NCBI RefSeq assembly: GCF_000764305.2
Contig: NW_025944352.1
Coordinates: 233,890 to 297,889 of the forward strand
Reading direction: 5' to 3'
Length of the DNA stretch: 64,000 bases
DNA from: Hyalella azteca
Lineage: Eukaryota > Arthropoda > Malacostraca > Amphipoda > Hyalellidae
Shown here: in pieces, positions 22,791 to 34,645 of the stretch
Position numbering within the stretch: the stretch's first letter is position 1
How the letters are laid out: every line of letters starts with the position of its first letter
Translations under genes and position numbers: made by a program
The notes under the pieces: model-generated
Seen by the model: the letters and a program-made list of their open reading frames with translations, nothing else
The model's database searches: none
Told to the model about the DNA's origin: nothing

Positions 22791-23587
22791 AGGAAAGACA
22801 CCTCGCTACGAACGATCAAGACACGGCCATTATATGCTTCAAATCTTAAATGAAATAGACTATTACCGACCAGGAAACAAACTTCCACAAACTTCGTGTT
22901 CTTTCAAATCCTTTTTCTCGGATGTGTTCGGAAGATGCGCGTAAAATCAACTCTTACGCATTCCAGCATCCATTGATTAATATATAGAAATCATTGACAA
23001 CCATCCAAGTCAGATGCAATCACTGAACAAAGCTTGGATTCATGCAAGGATCTTTGGTAAACGTGCGACGTGGTCAGAAATGTATTGAGTTTCTGAAATA
23101 TTGTGTCACTATTTTAGTTGTATGATTCCCCTGGTGTTACCCATACTCAGCAGACCTTAAAAGTCATCAAGGTTAATATGCGAAAGTTATTCATTCGGCG
23201 AAGTTCCATTTATATGATCCAATCTTGAATTGAAGGACACTACGTTATCATTTGTATGTCAACCAATCGGATGCGTGGAATTCCAATATTATGCCATGCA
23301 CTATTATTGTTACGCCCATTTACTATCAGGATATATTTGAGACGTACATTAGGTTCTGCGTGAAGATTAACCCTAATGAGTTTGTGTCAAGCTAACCCGA
23401 CTAGCAGGTTTACCACGCACAGTGACTTGGCATGACCATGCGCAGTTAACTCGGTGCGAGGCAATGTTGATAGGCAAGATACCGGACTTATAAAATACAC
23501 ATGGAGCCTAGAGGGTGGAGCTGTAAAAATATATTATGGTGTCCATGATAGTAAGGTTACAGGGTAAGAAAGGGAGGTATCCATGTT

Positions 23588-23632
23588 TACCATACACTAA
23601 CCTAACCACACACCATAACCTAACCTAACACT
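23588..23632 (+). repeat. Short interstitial telomere-like stretch (CCTAA)
   Basis: CTAACCTAACC and AACCTAACCTAAC flank a CACACACC interruption. CCTAA/TTAGG is the arthropod telomere unit. Only about five units are present, so this may be chance or a repair scar. Confidence 0.4.
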
Positions 23633-26159
23633 CACGAATCAATGTTATAAAAAAATAAATGGACATTTTTTAGTCAACCGTAATTCATAGTTAGGTTTGT
23701 ATTGGCTTCGGACTAATAAAATTTCGGCAGTCAGACCATTACCATTCGTGAGTAGAATAACTGAATGGCCTTATTTTCTGTTGCTTGATTGTGTTATGAG
23801 ATCAAGGTGCGTCACGTCGTGGTCTTTGAAGCGATTTGCGTGACGCCAGACGCGGTGCTCCGTCATTTGTGTAGTGTCGCTAGCAAGTGAAGGTGTAGTC
23901 GTTCTAAGCTACGTTCCTCGCTAGTTAAAAAAATTTCGGAGGGTTTATTCGAGCAAGGCAATCAGCAGGCCTCCATATTTCTGACATGCGTTGCGCTAAA
24001 ATTTAAATGAGGTTTATTTTCTCATTAACACAAATTTCTGACGTTCTAATATTTTGATGGATCGTCACAGATCAGACAGCCAATAATACGAGCATCAAAC
24101 GAAAACACATTGTTAACTCATGAACTCGCACTTTTCTTCTGGTCATGTTTTTATTGTTTGGCCTTTTTGCATAAAAGTTATGAGAAAGTAAATGCTGCCG
24201 TCGACCAAAAATCCTTATTATAATCAATAATTACCCAAACATTGTTACAGTTAATTGTTATTCATCGATCTTACAATTCCTCGCAGTGGCTGCAACAATT
24301 TCATTGATTATAAACCAAACGGTTAAGTTAAATCTCTCACCACCAAATCATGTTTCTAACTAAAGGCCTTCAACTTTTATGAGCACTGATATATTTTCTA
24401 ATGATTCAAAATAAATCGTCACAAATAATTTTAAATGGAACATTTTGAAGTAATTCAATCATTTCCAACAAAGTTACAATTGAAATCAATTCATAAATGG
24501 TCTAAGGTCAGTTCTTCGATCTCCTGTAAACAAGTCACGAAAAGTACAAGAATTTGCGAAGGGTACTCACACTAATGTTACAGTTCAAGTGGGATCTGTG
24601 TGGTACACACTACACACAAGAATGATACATTTAGGATGGAAACGTCACGACATACTCACACGAATCATTCAGTTAGAGTGGGGACCACGAACCACTCAAT
24701 GTGTGTTCAGTAGAAATATCGTCACAGTGCTACCTTGCTACAGTTCTTTTCGATGATATTTTTGGCTGGGATAGGTACCGTGCCGCCCAAATAAAAATTA
24801 AGAGTGGAGCACCTATGTTTTTAAGATGGCTATAGGCGGACGCCATAGGTGGAGCAGCTATGATTTATACAGTGAATTAAGGGTGGCGTGCACCACCTCT
24901 ACCACGCCTATGACCTGCCGATAGCCCACCTACCCGTAAAGCTTTTCGTGACGGTCGATCAACCAATTCTTGTTAGCAAATACGAGTGGATTTTTGAAGA
25001 ATGATGACGCAACTGCAAATTTATATGAGTATAAATTAACGACCATATATGAGACAGATTACTAATGTAAATGAATGCATGCCGTAATGTGTAATTCCTT
25101 TCCTCCATTACAACCAACTATTATTATTTGTTTACAATTATTATTTGATTTCCTCCATTACAACCAACACGTTTTATTTTAATTTTTTTCTTCAGGCTTC
25201 CCTGATTTCATAATTAGATGTTGTAATGTCATAGCAGAACCTGCAGCAAAACTATTATTTCTTTTTCGATCAATTATCTTCGATTTTCACTTCATTCCAA
25301 TTTTTGTACAATGGAGGTGAGTTTTGATTATTTTATAATAAATTAAATTACGATTTATTATTTTCATTATTTATTGCACTCTTATTAGCGTCCTTTTAAG
25401 GTAGGAGACCTCTAGGAAGGTTACAACATATCGCCAGATCATCAGGGCATAATTTACTTCTAGCCTTTTTAATATATGTATATATTTCATTCAAATTTTA
25501 CTAAAGATGAATGTACGAAAAAACCACGAGTGGTCCATGTTAGACTGGGCTCACCAATCGTGTGAAGTCATTAGCCTTTGTATAGTTATTGTAAATGCAC
25601 TTTTTTCAAAAGTAAATGAAATTTCATTGTTATTTTTTATTAAGGTAAACTTGCAATAATCTAATTAATAACAATACCTCTGAGCTGCTGCATGACTATC
25701 TAGATATACCTATATAGTTATTCGAAAACTTACCCTGAATATAAACTTACCCCATTTAGAGTCAATTTAGAGTCACTTGATTTGTCTCGTAGATACCTCA
25801 TTAATTTTCTAAAGCAGTTACTTGTTTATGTCTCGATAACTGCATAAAATGTATAGAAAATATGTTCTCTTAAATTTATATACGTGACTGTGATTCGATA
25901 TCTTACGTACAACGACTGCGTACGTTTATGTAACTCACGTCTTTAACTATTGTTTGGGTCACTGGAGTCACGTACGCTCAGCGTGGTGCGTGTAAAGCCA
26001 TTGTGCAAAACTGGCGTCTGGAACAGAACGTATTTCGTTGACAAGCAGCCATGTCTCAAATAACTTCAATTGTTCTTTTATAAAATCACAGCCACCTTTC
26101 TATTAGATTGCTGGTAATTCGTTAAGCGTTGTTTATATTTAGTAAAAGAACGCAAAAAA

Positions 26160-26254
26160 ATCTAGCGTATTATATAATTAATATTCATTATAATTAATAT
26201 TCAATATTCATTATATATTATAATTAATATATAATGAATGGTATATAATGTTAT

Positions 26255-26290
<36 letters not shown>

Positions 26291-26370
26291 ACATTATTCA
26301 TTCAATATATTATAATTAATATTCAATTAATATTAATAATTAATATTAATTAATCAATATAAGTAAAAAA
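26160..26370. repeat. AT-rich tract with internal inverted repeats
   Basis: Nearly pure A/T, with ATTATAATTAATATTC blocks, an (AT)n core at about 26250-26290 and ATAATGTTATAT/ATATAACATTAT arms able to pair. Confidence 0.8.
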
Positions 26371-26801
26371 TTCATAAATATTTATTTATTAATGGGGACC
26401 GAATGTCATTCCATTGTTTGCAGTCGTTATTGAGATTTTATGGTGTCCTATCAAGTAATACCATCATACCGCCACAAAATTTTGTTTCGGCGCATGATGT
26501 TAGATTTCGAGTAGATAGTTTTTTTTTAAATGGATATGGTTTTTTTTCCTTTTTTTGAGATTCAAAACGAGCATCTAGGTACGATCATAGTAATTAAGCG
26601 TAGTCTCATATAATAGACCTACTAACGATCAGAAATTGCAACTTTTGAAACATGAAGTAACGTCAATATAAACTCAAATTACGTAAGTTTTTCTCATTAA
26701 AAAGTACAGTCAATGATAGCCCCCTTTAGACATTTGCCTGCTGCGTAAAAATTTTCCCTCGAGTTTCGATCTACTGTACATTTGCGGTATTTCTTGCCAC
26801 G

Positions 26802-26831
26802 AGACATTCAATTGAGTGCAATTGAATGTCT
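26802..26831. repeat. Hairpin, 13-bp perfect stem, 4-base loop
   Basis: AGACATTCAATTG (26802-26814) and its reverse complement (26819-26831) flank AGTG. Its role is unknown. Confidence 0.8.
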
Positions 26832-27393
26832 TGCCTATCGCAATCTTAATTTCTTCCATCGCTACTTCTTGCGCAAGACAGAGATTGTCTTGAGCAAATT
26901 CTCGATGCGAAAAAGTTTACATTGTTCTAAGTTTATTCATAGCTCACCAAATAATAACTGAGGTTTTATTGAGAAATTCGATCAATGTAATCGTGGAGCA
27001 TTAAAGTTTTTAATTCATGACGGATTCTGGTATAAGGTACATGCCGAAATTAAAAATAAGTAAACTTCTTAATTAACTTAACTCACTTCTTTTTCAAATT
27101 ATACAACTAATTTTGCTACCATATAAAATTTATTTGCTCAAAATATAATGAAGCTTTTCATTCTATTCATTTGAAGCTTGAATCCATGTTTTTCATGCTC
27201 TTGAAAAGTACAAAAAACATTTAAGCTGAATTCATTTAATTAACAAGAATCAATTAAGGACTTTTTATACCCACGCTCCGTCCCCAATTATCAGCCCCTT
27301 TTGACTGCAAAAATCAAAAAAATAATTGTTGGACTTTCTGGGAAGTTTGGCTCACGGATATTTTATTTGCCTGAAATCAGAACGTCAGCATCT

Positions 27394-27431
27394 CAAATAA
27401 TAATAATAATATTAATAATAATAATATTAAT

Positions 27432-27488
<57 letters not shown>

Positions 27489-27489
27489 C
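27394..27489 (+). repeat. AAT trinucleotide microsatellite
   Basis: About thirty ATA/AAT units with a few ATT breaks. The tract is flanked on both sides by AACGTCAGCATCT, a 13-base direct repeat (27379-27391 and 27492-27504). Confidence 0.9.
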
Positions 27490-29316
27490 ATAACGTCAGC
27501 ATCTGAAACTGGGAAATAAGATGTATTTTTTTTCTCTGTCTGTATATTAATTACAAGTAGACATATTCCTCAGAGCTCATAATGTTTAAATATATAATTC
27601 GCTGGATAAAAATTCAAAACCATAATAACTGAGATTAGACGTGAAAAAATATTTAAAAGTGAGTTTAAAAGGAGTTCGAAACGCATTGCGGTGGAATTAA
27701 GAAGTAAGGTGGCTAAAATGAACAACTAAGTCTATGTGATTTTACATGAGATGAAAAACCAAACTGTCTTGCACTTCAATTCGCGGTGTAGAATTTCTCC
27801 CGCCATATATCTCAAATTCTACAGTTGGATACGCAGTAAAGGTTTCTCATTCAAATGAACGCCTGAAGTGCTGTGACCTGTTTGGCCCCACATAAAAATG
27901 CATAAATAATCAGTCTTTAATTATTGTTCAGTTGCATATTTTAGGTCACAGCCCATTAATTTGTACGAAGTTTAACCGACTAGCACGTCCGTAGCTGGCG
28001 TGACATTGCAGCTGCTCAGCTAAGTGACACTAGAGCTGCTTTGAGCAGTAATGGTTTAGGTGACCTTCCTGAAACGCATAATAAATGATCTTGCCATCCT
28101 CACCGCTTCCTAAAGCCACCGGAAGAAAGAAAGGAACCTTAATTATCTGTGTGCTGGTGCGAGTCCATTTGCATTAAAGGTAATGTAGAGAATGAACTTG
28201 GAGCAGCCGACAAGGTTTACTGTTTTCTGCAATTCTCTCATAAATTTAATGATTAGAATATGAGGGAGTCACCTGAACTCACAACACGAATTCAAGAAGC
28301 ACGATTGAACTCAGAACGTAATCATTTCACGTATCAATATTACAATAATATTCATTTTGCGTATCAATAACATAATGGAGCCCAGCTCCATGAATGATCG
28401 TTTATCAAGAGCTCGATCATGAAATCGTTTTTAACCCAACAATATTAATCGAATGTAATTTTATAAAAATGCATCTTTTCCGTAAAATGCTGATCCAACT
28501 GTTGTAAACAGGCAACGGAATTGGTTTGTTTTGGCGACGACATTCAAAATTCTAAATTGACCGTAAGTCGCATGTGCAATGCAAGTTAGTGTTTCAACAC
28601 ATGTTGCCGAACGTTTGTTAAAGTGACAAGGCTGTACATGAATACCTGACATAAAATTGCCATGCACGCTAATACACGTTACGAAAATGAAACCTATTGC
28701 TTGGCACGAACCACGATCAGCGGTCGATTGAGAATTTGAGCCATGTCACGTTCAGAAAAAAAGAAAATGTATCAGTGACACAATAATTGTCGCAGGTCAT
28801 TGTTCCCCCAAACCTCAGGCCAAGAAAACTAAATAATGCAACGAGGCGTGAAAACCAAAGCGTGTGTCCCTTCAAGCGTCTCAGGACGATGCATTGTACT
28901 TACGGAATGAAAACAGATATTGAACGAACTCACGCTCAATGAAAGAGAGAAATTTGTTGGCAAAATTCAAAAATACAGTTCATACTTCAGTATCAATTTG
29001 AGGCTTATTCGAAATCCTGAAATATCAACGGGAATAATATCGTTGGGCCAATTTGGGGTTAGATTAAAATATAAAAGTAGCAATGAATACGCTGGCTCTC
29101 TTGCACAACTGTGGTTAATAAATGGAAATTTCATGAATTTGCGCAACTTGATACGCAAAACATACAAAGATCGGGTATCCACAGTTTGACGCAAGCTGTG
29201 AACCTTACGTGGTGTTTATTTCAAGAATGTGTTGGAAACTGAAGCTCTGAAGTGAATTAAAAGTTTAGTCTTTGTGATCTTAGTTATTAGGTCCCTGAAG
29301 GGTTACTAGAATTTGA

Positions 29317-29699
29317 AACAAGAACCAACACCAGGGGCCACGGCTATAAGCTAAAAAAAACTGCGCTGCAACTTCTCCACGCGACAAAATTTCTTCTCGC
29401 TTCGAATCACCGACATGTGGAACAGCCTTCCCGATGACATCGTTGGCGCTCCAAGTATGAACGCGTTCAAGAACAGACTAGATAAAGCTATGGAAAAATA
29501 TATGTTCAGATTTGAAATGCCTAGCTCCTTATCAAACCCGGTGGAAGTCTAGTAGCTACTTCAAACTATCGTCAGTCATTAAAAGATCCGGTCAAATGAC
29601 ACGAGTTTAGATCTATGAACAAGGCACGAAAAGGAAAAGAATCTGTGACAGGCCACATCAGGCCTACACTTCAGCGCCGACATCACTATGTTATGTTAT
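29317..29699 (+). mobile_element. Truncated non-LTR retrotransposon (LINE) 3' end, copy 1
   Basis: A frame from 29358 to a stop at about 29552 encodes [20 protein letters not shown], then [20 protein letters not shown]. This is the C-terminal tail typical of metazoan LINE endonuclease-reverse transcriptases (WNxLPxxVVxAxSxxxFKxRLD). A 3' UTR follows with AAAGAATCTGTGACAGGCC and a TATGTTATGTTA end. The 5' part is missing, as is usual for LINE insertions. A near-identical copy is at 39111. Confidence 0.8.
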
Positions 29700-31162
29700 T
29701 ATCAGATAACTAAAGAGCAAGCAAACACCCTCATATTAACCTAACAGCTTTAATTTAAGCTTATGACATTGGTGATTCATTAAATGTTGAGATTAAGCGT
29801 TGAATTATTCGAAGTTTAAGTTTGAGTTTCGCTTTCTCGCGCGATCGAGCCTGCAAAGCAGCATCGAACATGCATTTCTGCGAACACTTCTTACGTTGCA
29901 CGCAACCGTTGGCTGACTTCAAACGCTCCGTAAAGCACGCCGCCTAGCGACGTATTGTTTTAAGTAAAACGAGAAAGAAAGAAAATGCGTTCTCTGCCTC
30001 AGTTTGAATGCTTCTGAGACGAGAGACGGTGAGGATTGCTTAACATTTGTTTCTCGGGTTCTCAAATGGGAACGAAAGTACATGTTTTCGGAAGGACCTC
30101 GATATAATCATTTCAGCCCAGCATATTCTATTAGAGTTTGTCAATTCTTCCATTTAAAATCTCTTCGTTTGTTTCAACAATTTACAATCCGTCTGTTTAT
30201 TTAATATTTATTTAGTGCTGATATGTTTGCACGAATGTAGTCCCACGATCATTCGGTTGCAATGTCTCCTTTTATATGTCATAGTAATTGCAGTAAATCA
30301 TTTTATCTGGATCTTCGATGTGTCAATTTCTATATTAATTCGAGCAATCTCATCATACAATCGTCAATCGATTCATTTACACTCTTAAAAAATGTTTATC
30401 ACGTTATTTCTTCGAGTAAAACTGAAAGTTCGTTAAAAATTGTTGTTCAGTCTGGCAAATAATTCGAAATTAATTGGTCATGTTCAGTTTAAAAAGTGCA
30501 TTCAATTTAACGTTGAATTATCTACGATTTTTTTCTTCTTAGCATCGAAGAAGTGGCTTCAATTGTTATAAATCATTGACGAATGGAAGTAGTTTAGGTA
30601 ACTTCGATGATATTTTTCACGTTTTTTTAAGTTTTACTTCAGATTTTGATGCTGAACTTATCTACTAGTTTTCCAAAACTATATTTATCACACTAAATGT
30701 GTGCTAATTAAGCTACTTCGAAAAATTGTATATAAAGGATTTTGGATAAATAAATTTTCCACACTGCCTAATGTAGGCGCTTGATTACGAAGACGCTATT
30801 CAATCACGTCTTTACTTGTTTCCAATACTCAAGATTTACTACTACCCTTGCTCGTTCTTGGCTGGTTCAGTTACACAATTCGAGTTCTGATAACACCTGT
30901 CACTCCAGACATTTACTTTTTTTGTCGCTTCTGTTTTTGGTACTTGCTTTATGCCTTTTAATAAAATAGTTATATTATTATAATATTTATTAAGTTTTAA
31001 AAAAATATTCTGAATAATTATTCATATACGCGACTCAATTGAGTGGATTTCCAAATATCAGCTCCGGCGCCTCCATATATCGCTTTCCTCACCAGTTAAT
31101 TATTCATTTAAGTGCATTTTTGTACATTCACCTTATAAAACAATTTTCATTTTCATCACCAG

Positions 31163-31331
31163 ATGTCGATGCTGTGGCTTGTGGCTGTGGCGTTGGCTCA
31201 ATCAGCCATCGCCATGTCAATGTTTCTGCTGCGCCTCCAGCAGCAGAGCCATGACCCGCTGGGGCCTCTGGCCGGGCTACGACCAGCCCGAGAGCGCCGG
31301 TCCATGAGTTTTGGTGGCTTCAGTGAGTTTG
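31163..31331 (+). CDS. Novel protein exon 1: hydrophobic segment
   Basis: The acceptor CATCACCAG lies immediately before the ATG, and the donor is TTTG|GTGAGT, phase 1. It encodes a 20-residue hydrophobic stretch, then RLQQQSHDPL, GLRPARERRSMS and FGGFSEF. An acceptor before the start codon means either an upstream 5' UTR exon or that this is an internal exon of a longer gene. Confidence 0.7.
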
Positions 31332-34323
31332 GTGAGTGAATGTGGTCTAAAATTACTACAAATAAATTATTTACAATATAATTTACTAAAATTTCACTGT
31401 GTATCAAACTGGGTATATGACGTTGAAATAACCTTGATTAGTAAAACGTTGTTTCAACGAAATCAACTCATAGATCAATGTTGTTTCTACTCGTTCGTCA
31501 TTTGCTTCTATACCTAATAGATCAACCTTAATTAAATTTGTAGCAAGAAATGAGACGTGCTGATGTCAGACAGAAGCAAGCATCACGCTATATAAAAACG
31601 AAACCTTCAGTGATGGATTAGTACAATACAAATACGTACAATGCAATCAATAAACAACAAACGTAAATATTGGTTAACATACAAATAACAGACCTAACGA
31701 TACCACAACTTTTAATATTGATGAACATCATAAATATTAACATACATTTTGCATTTTCAGAGCAAAATATATTTCTGCATCTCGCACCATTAGAAGAAAT
31801 AAACTATAGATCCTATGAATGATTTTTAATCCGTTCTCATCCCACATTTGACATTAATACTCCAAACCACTACCGACGTGGCCGAACATACACAGGCGTA
31901 GGCTTGTCAAGTAAGCCGTCTAGTGGGGTATGACACATGACTTGCTTACGTAAAGTATGCGCATGAATTGAAAAGAACCTATTGTACGGCGAGTTTGGGT
32001 TACATTTGATCATTGACTTGGTCTTTTCATGCACAGTTTCATTCCAAATAAATTTACAATTTTCTTTTTTCATGGTTTCTCTTCCTGAGTATCGGAAACA
32101 ATTACATCAAAATTGCCTTTCCCGGGTGGCTTCTGATGCTGAATTAATTTCTAAATATTTCCATGATATTTAATTTCCGTTGCGTTAAAAATATAAATTT
32201 TAGTTTTAAAGCTAAAATGAATTTTTTAAATAAAGTTTATGTATATTTGAGTTCAGTAAACCATTAATTGTTGAATCACTGCCAACGATTAAAAAATATT
32301 ACTCAGTACTCACTGCAGTGAGTGACAGAGAGCGCATTTTCTCGTCGACGAAAACGTGAAGTCACGGACGGACTGACAGACAAACAGACAGACGTACGGA
32401 CATGACGAGCACAATAGGGCATTTTTTCCATAAATGAGAAAATGCGCAAAAATGCTCCGTTAATCCAACATATATTTTAAATGATGTGTTCTAAATTTGA
32501 TGTTCAGCGTCGGAATCTAAGTCATGGTTCCCGTGGCCGAGCTCCGGCAGCGGCTCTGGCAGCTCCTCCAATTATAAGTCCGACTTCTCGCCGCCGGACT
32601 TCGCTGCGTTCGGAGGTGGCATCAAGGGAGGCAGCCGGGGGGGCAAGAGTGGAGGAAAAGGCAGTGGTGAGTGAGATGAGTGAGGGAAAATGAGAGATGA
32701 GGAGAGAGGGGAAAGGCAGTGGTGAGTGAGATGAGTGAAGAATAATGAGAGATGAGGAGAGAGGGGAAAAGCAGTGGTGAGTGAGATGAGTGATGAATAA
32801 TGAGAGATGAGGAGAGAGGGGAAAGGCAGTGGTGAGTAAGATGAGTGAGGAAAAATGAGAGATGAGGAGAGAGAGGAAAGCAGTGGTGAGTAAGATGAGT
32901 GATGAATAATGCATGATGAGGAGAGAGGGGAAAGGGCAGTGGTGAGTAAGATGAGTGAGGATTAATGCATGACGAGGAGAGAGGGGAAAGGGCAGTGGTG
33001 AGTGAGATGATTGAGTAAAAGTGAGAGATGAGGAGAGAAGGGAAAGGCAGTGGTGAGTATTCTGAGTGAGCAAAAATGTAAGTAGTAAGATGAGATAATT
33101 GGGCAAAAAATCGTGAAGCAGTGATGAGTATGGAAAATATTAACAGAAGCCAGATGGAGCAGCAGTTTGAATTCAAACGCTAACTTAAGAACATTTACCT
33201 TCCAAAACCTATGTTCAATATCTCAATCTGTTCCTCCCAATTTCGACAGTATCGGTTGTTCAAAGACTCTCGGATTCAGACACCATAGAAGAAAAAAAAT
33301 TTCCTTTTACCGTCAATTAGTATTGATGAGTATTTACATAGAATGGGCATCATTTCATATGTTCAAAAACTACAATTTACATTAAGCGGTTCGATCGCTT
33401 GAAGTACCGCCGGTTAGTTGCAATTTCAGAGGCACGCTAAGTTTCAAAAGTTATCAAACGATGTAGGGGTTTATTTTATGTTCTCTTAATTACAGTTTTG
33501 CTTATTTGATATTCAGATATCTTTTTATGTTGTTTTTTAAATCTAAATATTGCATTCAATATTTTTTTACCCAAACATTTTTCGCTCATCGATTTTGAGT
33601 TTGCATAATGACAACTTCGTCCTCTTCTATCACGTACTTATCCTAATTATTAATTAAATAGCTGTTTAATTATAAATAACTTCATCCTGCACTCCGTTGC
33701 CCAGGCCGTGCGGAGGCAAGTCTCGGTCCAATTTTCATCACCAAAGTTGACGTCCCGGAATCGATGAGGAACAAATTCAACAGACCTGCTGAGACATCAA
33801 CGGCCGCGCGCAGGGCCAAATACGGCCTCGACAGGGAGTTTTCGACGCCACCTCATGTCAGTCTTTGCTTCTCAGAATCCCTTAATTATATGTTTTAGGC
33901 TATCAATTGTTTGCATTCAAAATTTATATATCTTGTTATTCCCAGGCTTTACGCACGTTAATGACATAAAAATCTTTTGTGTCAGTTATTCAGCCTCATA
34001 AACCATTCAGGTCCTTAATCGTAAGCTATCTAAGGCATGTATAAGATTATCTGCCTTGCGAAAATAATCAGCCAGACAGTATCCCAAGACAATTCCTTTT
34101 ACCCGCTCCTGTGTTTCTCATGTCTTGATCAATAATTTTTTAATAATAATTACCGATTTTATGTTATCAGGCGTATCGCATCGCTGAGGAAATCCCATTC
34201 TTCGACACCCTCGACCACAAGACAGTGATGCTGACGCTGCAGAACTTCCGGGCTGACAACGGAATACCGCTTGCACATCTACAGAGCATCAGGCCCTTCT
34301 TCCCTTTCTTTGTTAAGAACTAA
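31163..34323 (+). CDS. Four-exon protein, 210 residues: hydrophobic segment, Gly/Ser linker, novel C-terminus
   Basis: Exons 31163-31331, 32508-32666, 33705-33856 and 34171-34323 join in phase (1, 1, 0) from an ATG to a TAA and total 633 bases. Residues 1-21 are hydrophobic (MSMLWLVAVALAQSAIAMSM), then come LRPARERRSMSF with a furin-like RERR, a Gly/Ser-rich region (SSGSGSGSSSN, GGGIKGGSRGGKSGGKGSG), and a charged, ordered-looking C-terminus (ITKVDVPESMRNKF, AYRIAEEIPFFDTLDHKTV, SIRPFFPFFVKN). I do not recognise the family. The hydrophobic start is either a signal peptide of a small secreted or pro-peptide-like protein, or, since an acceptor directly precedes the ATG and Arg residues follow the segment, the transmembrane anchor and tail of the upstream CLCA gene. 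Confidence 0.7.
32293..32456 (-). repeat. Dispersed GTCC-core palindromic element, copy D
   Basis: Inverted orientation, with a perfect ACTCACTGCAGTGAGT palindrome, GTCGACGAAAACGTGAAGTC, a short GGAC/AGAC run and CATAAATGAGAAAATGCGC. It lies only 52 bp upstream of exon 2 of the novel gene. Confidence 0.8.
32508..32666 (+). CDS. Novel protein exon 2: Ser/Gly-rich linker
   Basis: Acceptor ATGTTCAG, donor CAGTG|GTGAGT, phase 1 to 1. It encodes ASESKSWFPWPSSGSGSGSS, then NYKSDFSPPDFAAFGG and the basic glycine-rich GGSRGGKSGGKGSG. The final 15 bases and the donor are the seed of the array that follows. Confidence 0.75.
32645..33060 (+). repeat. Tandem array of the exon 2 donor junction (8 copies, 53-58 bp)
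   Basis: The core GGCAGTGGTGAGTGAGATGA, then a variable AATGAGAGATGAGGAGAGAG, then GGGAAAG, is repeated from the true donor (32666|32667) to about 33060. Nearly every copy keeps GCAGTGGTGAGT, that is, the last exon bases plus a consensus donor. Long open frames on the minus strand across it are by-products. Confidence 0.9.
33705..33856 (+). CDS. Novel protein exon 3
   Basis: Acceptor TTGCCCAG, donor CAT|GTCAGT, phase 1 to 0. It encodes RAEASLGPIFITKVDVPES, then MRNKFNRPAETSTAARRAKY and GLDREFSTPPH. It is markedly GC-richer than its surroundings. Confidence 0.75.
34171..34323 (+). CDS. Novel protein exon 4: C-terminus
   Basis: Acceptor TTATCAG, phase 0. It encodes AYRIAEEIPFFDTLDHKTVM, then LTLQNFRADNGIPLAHLQ and SIRPFFPFFVKN, ending at TAA 34321-34323. 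Confidence 0.75.
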   Translation, partial: AYRIAEEIPFFDTLDHKTVMLTLQNFRADNGIPLAHLQSIRPFFPFFVKN

Positions 34324-34639
34324 ATGCCTTTTGTAATTTTCACTGCGCTCTCTTCTTTTCCTCTGTCATGATTGATGTGTGTTGAATTTAGTTTCTTCCG
34401 AAATCTGCAACTTTTTTCTCATATATCATTGAATGATGTTTTTGATTTGGATATTGACTTGATTTGGAAGTCCATTTCATTATAATATAATTGGCAGTTT
34501 CTTACTTTTTCTGCTCTTTAAATTTATTTATCTAATTCCGTCGCCAGCTCTTTCGTTCAGAGTGGCTGCTAGCAATGACTTTAATTTATATTTTTCTACT
34601 TCCTCTTTTGAGATTCAAAATATTGAATCCATTCCCTGC

Positions 34640-34645
34640 AATAAA
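34640..34645 (+). promoter_or_regulatory. Possible poly(A) signal AATAAA
   Basis: AATAAA about 317 bases after the stop of the novel gene. It is placed by motif only. Confidence 0.3.

Larger units (their letters stand above)
20190..31162. other. Long stretch without confirmed genes
   Basis: Eleven kilobases with one possible 24-base exon (21254-21277), a 124-bp tandem duplication (22537-22790), a telomere-like patch (about 23588-23632), AT-rich tracts (26160-26370), a hairpin (26802-26831), an AAT microsatellite (27394-27489) and a LINE 3' end (29317-29699). A strong acceptor-like TTTTTTTCTTCAG at about 25185-25197 has no convincing exon after it. The rest of the CLCA FN3 domain should be encoded here if the gene is complete; I did not find it. 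Confidence 0.5.

Noticed and set aside
25185..25320. Possible exon after a strong TTTTTTTCTTCAG acceptor
   Set aside because: No reading frame resembles the rest of the CLCA FN3 domain and there is no clear donor.
32522..33176. Minus-strand ORFs of 184-194 codons over the junction array
   Set aside because: By-product of the repeat array; antisense to exon 2.
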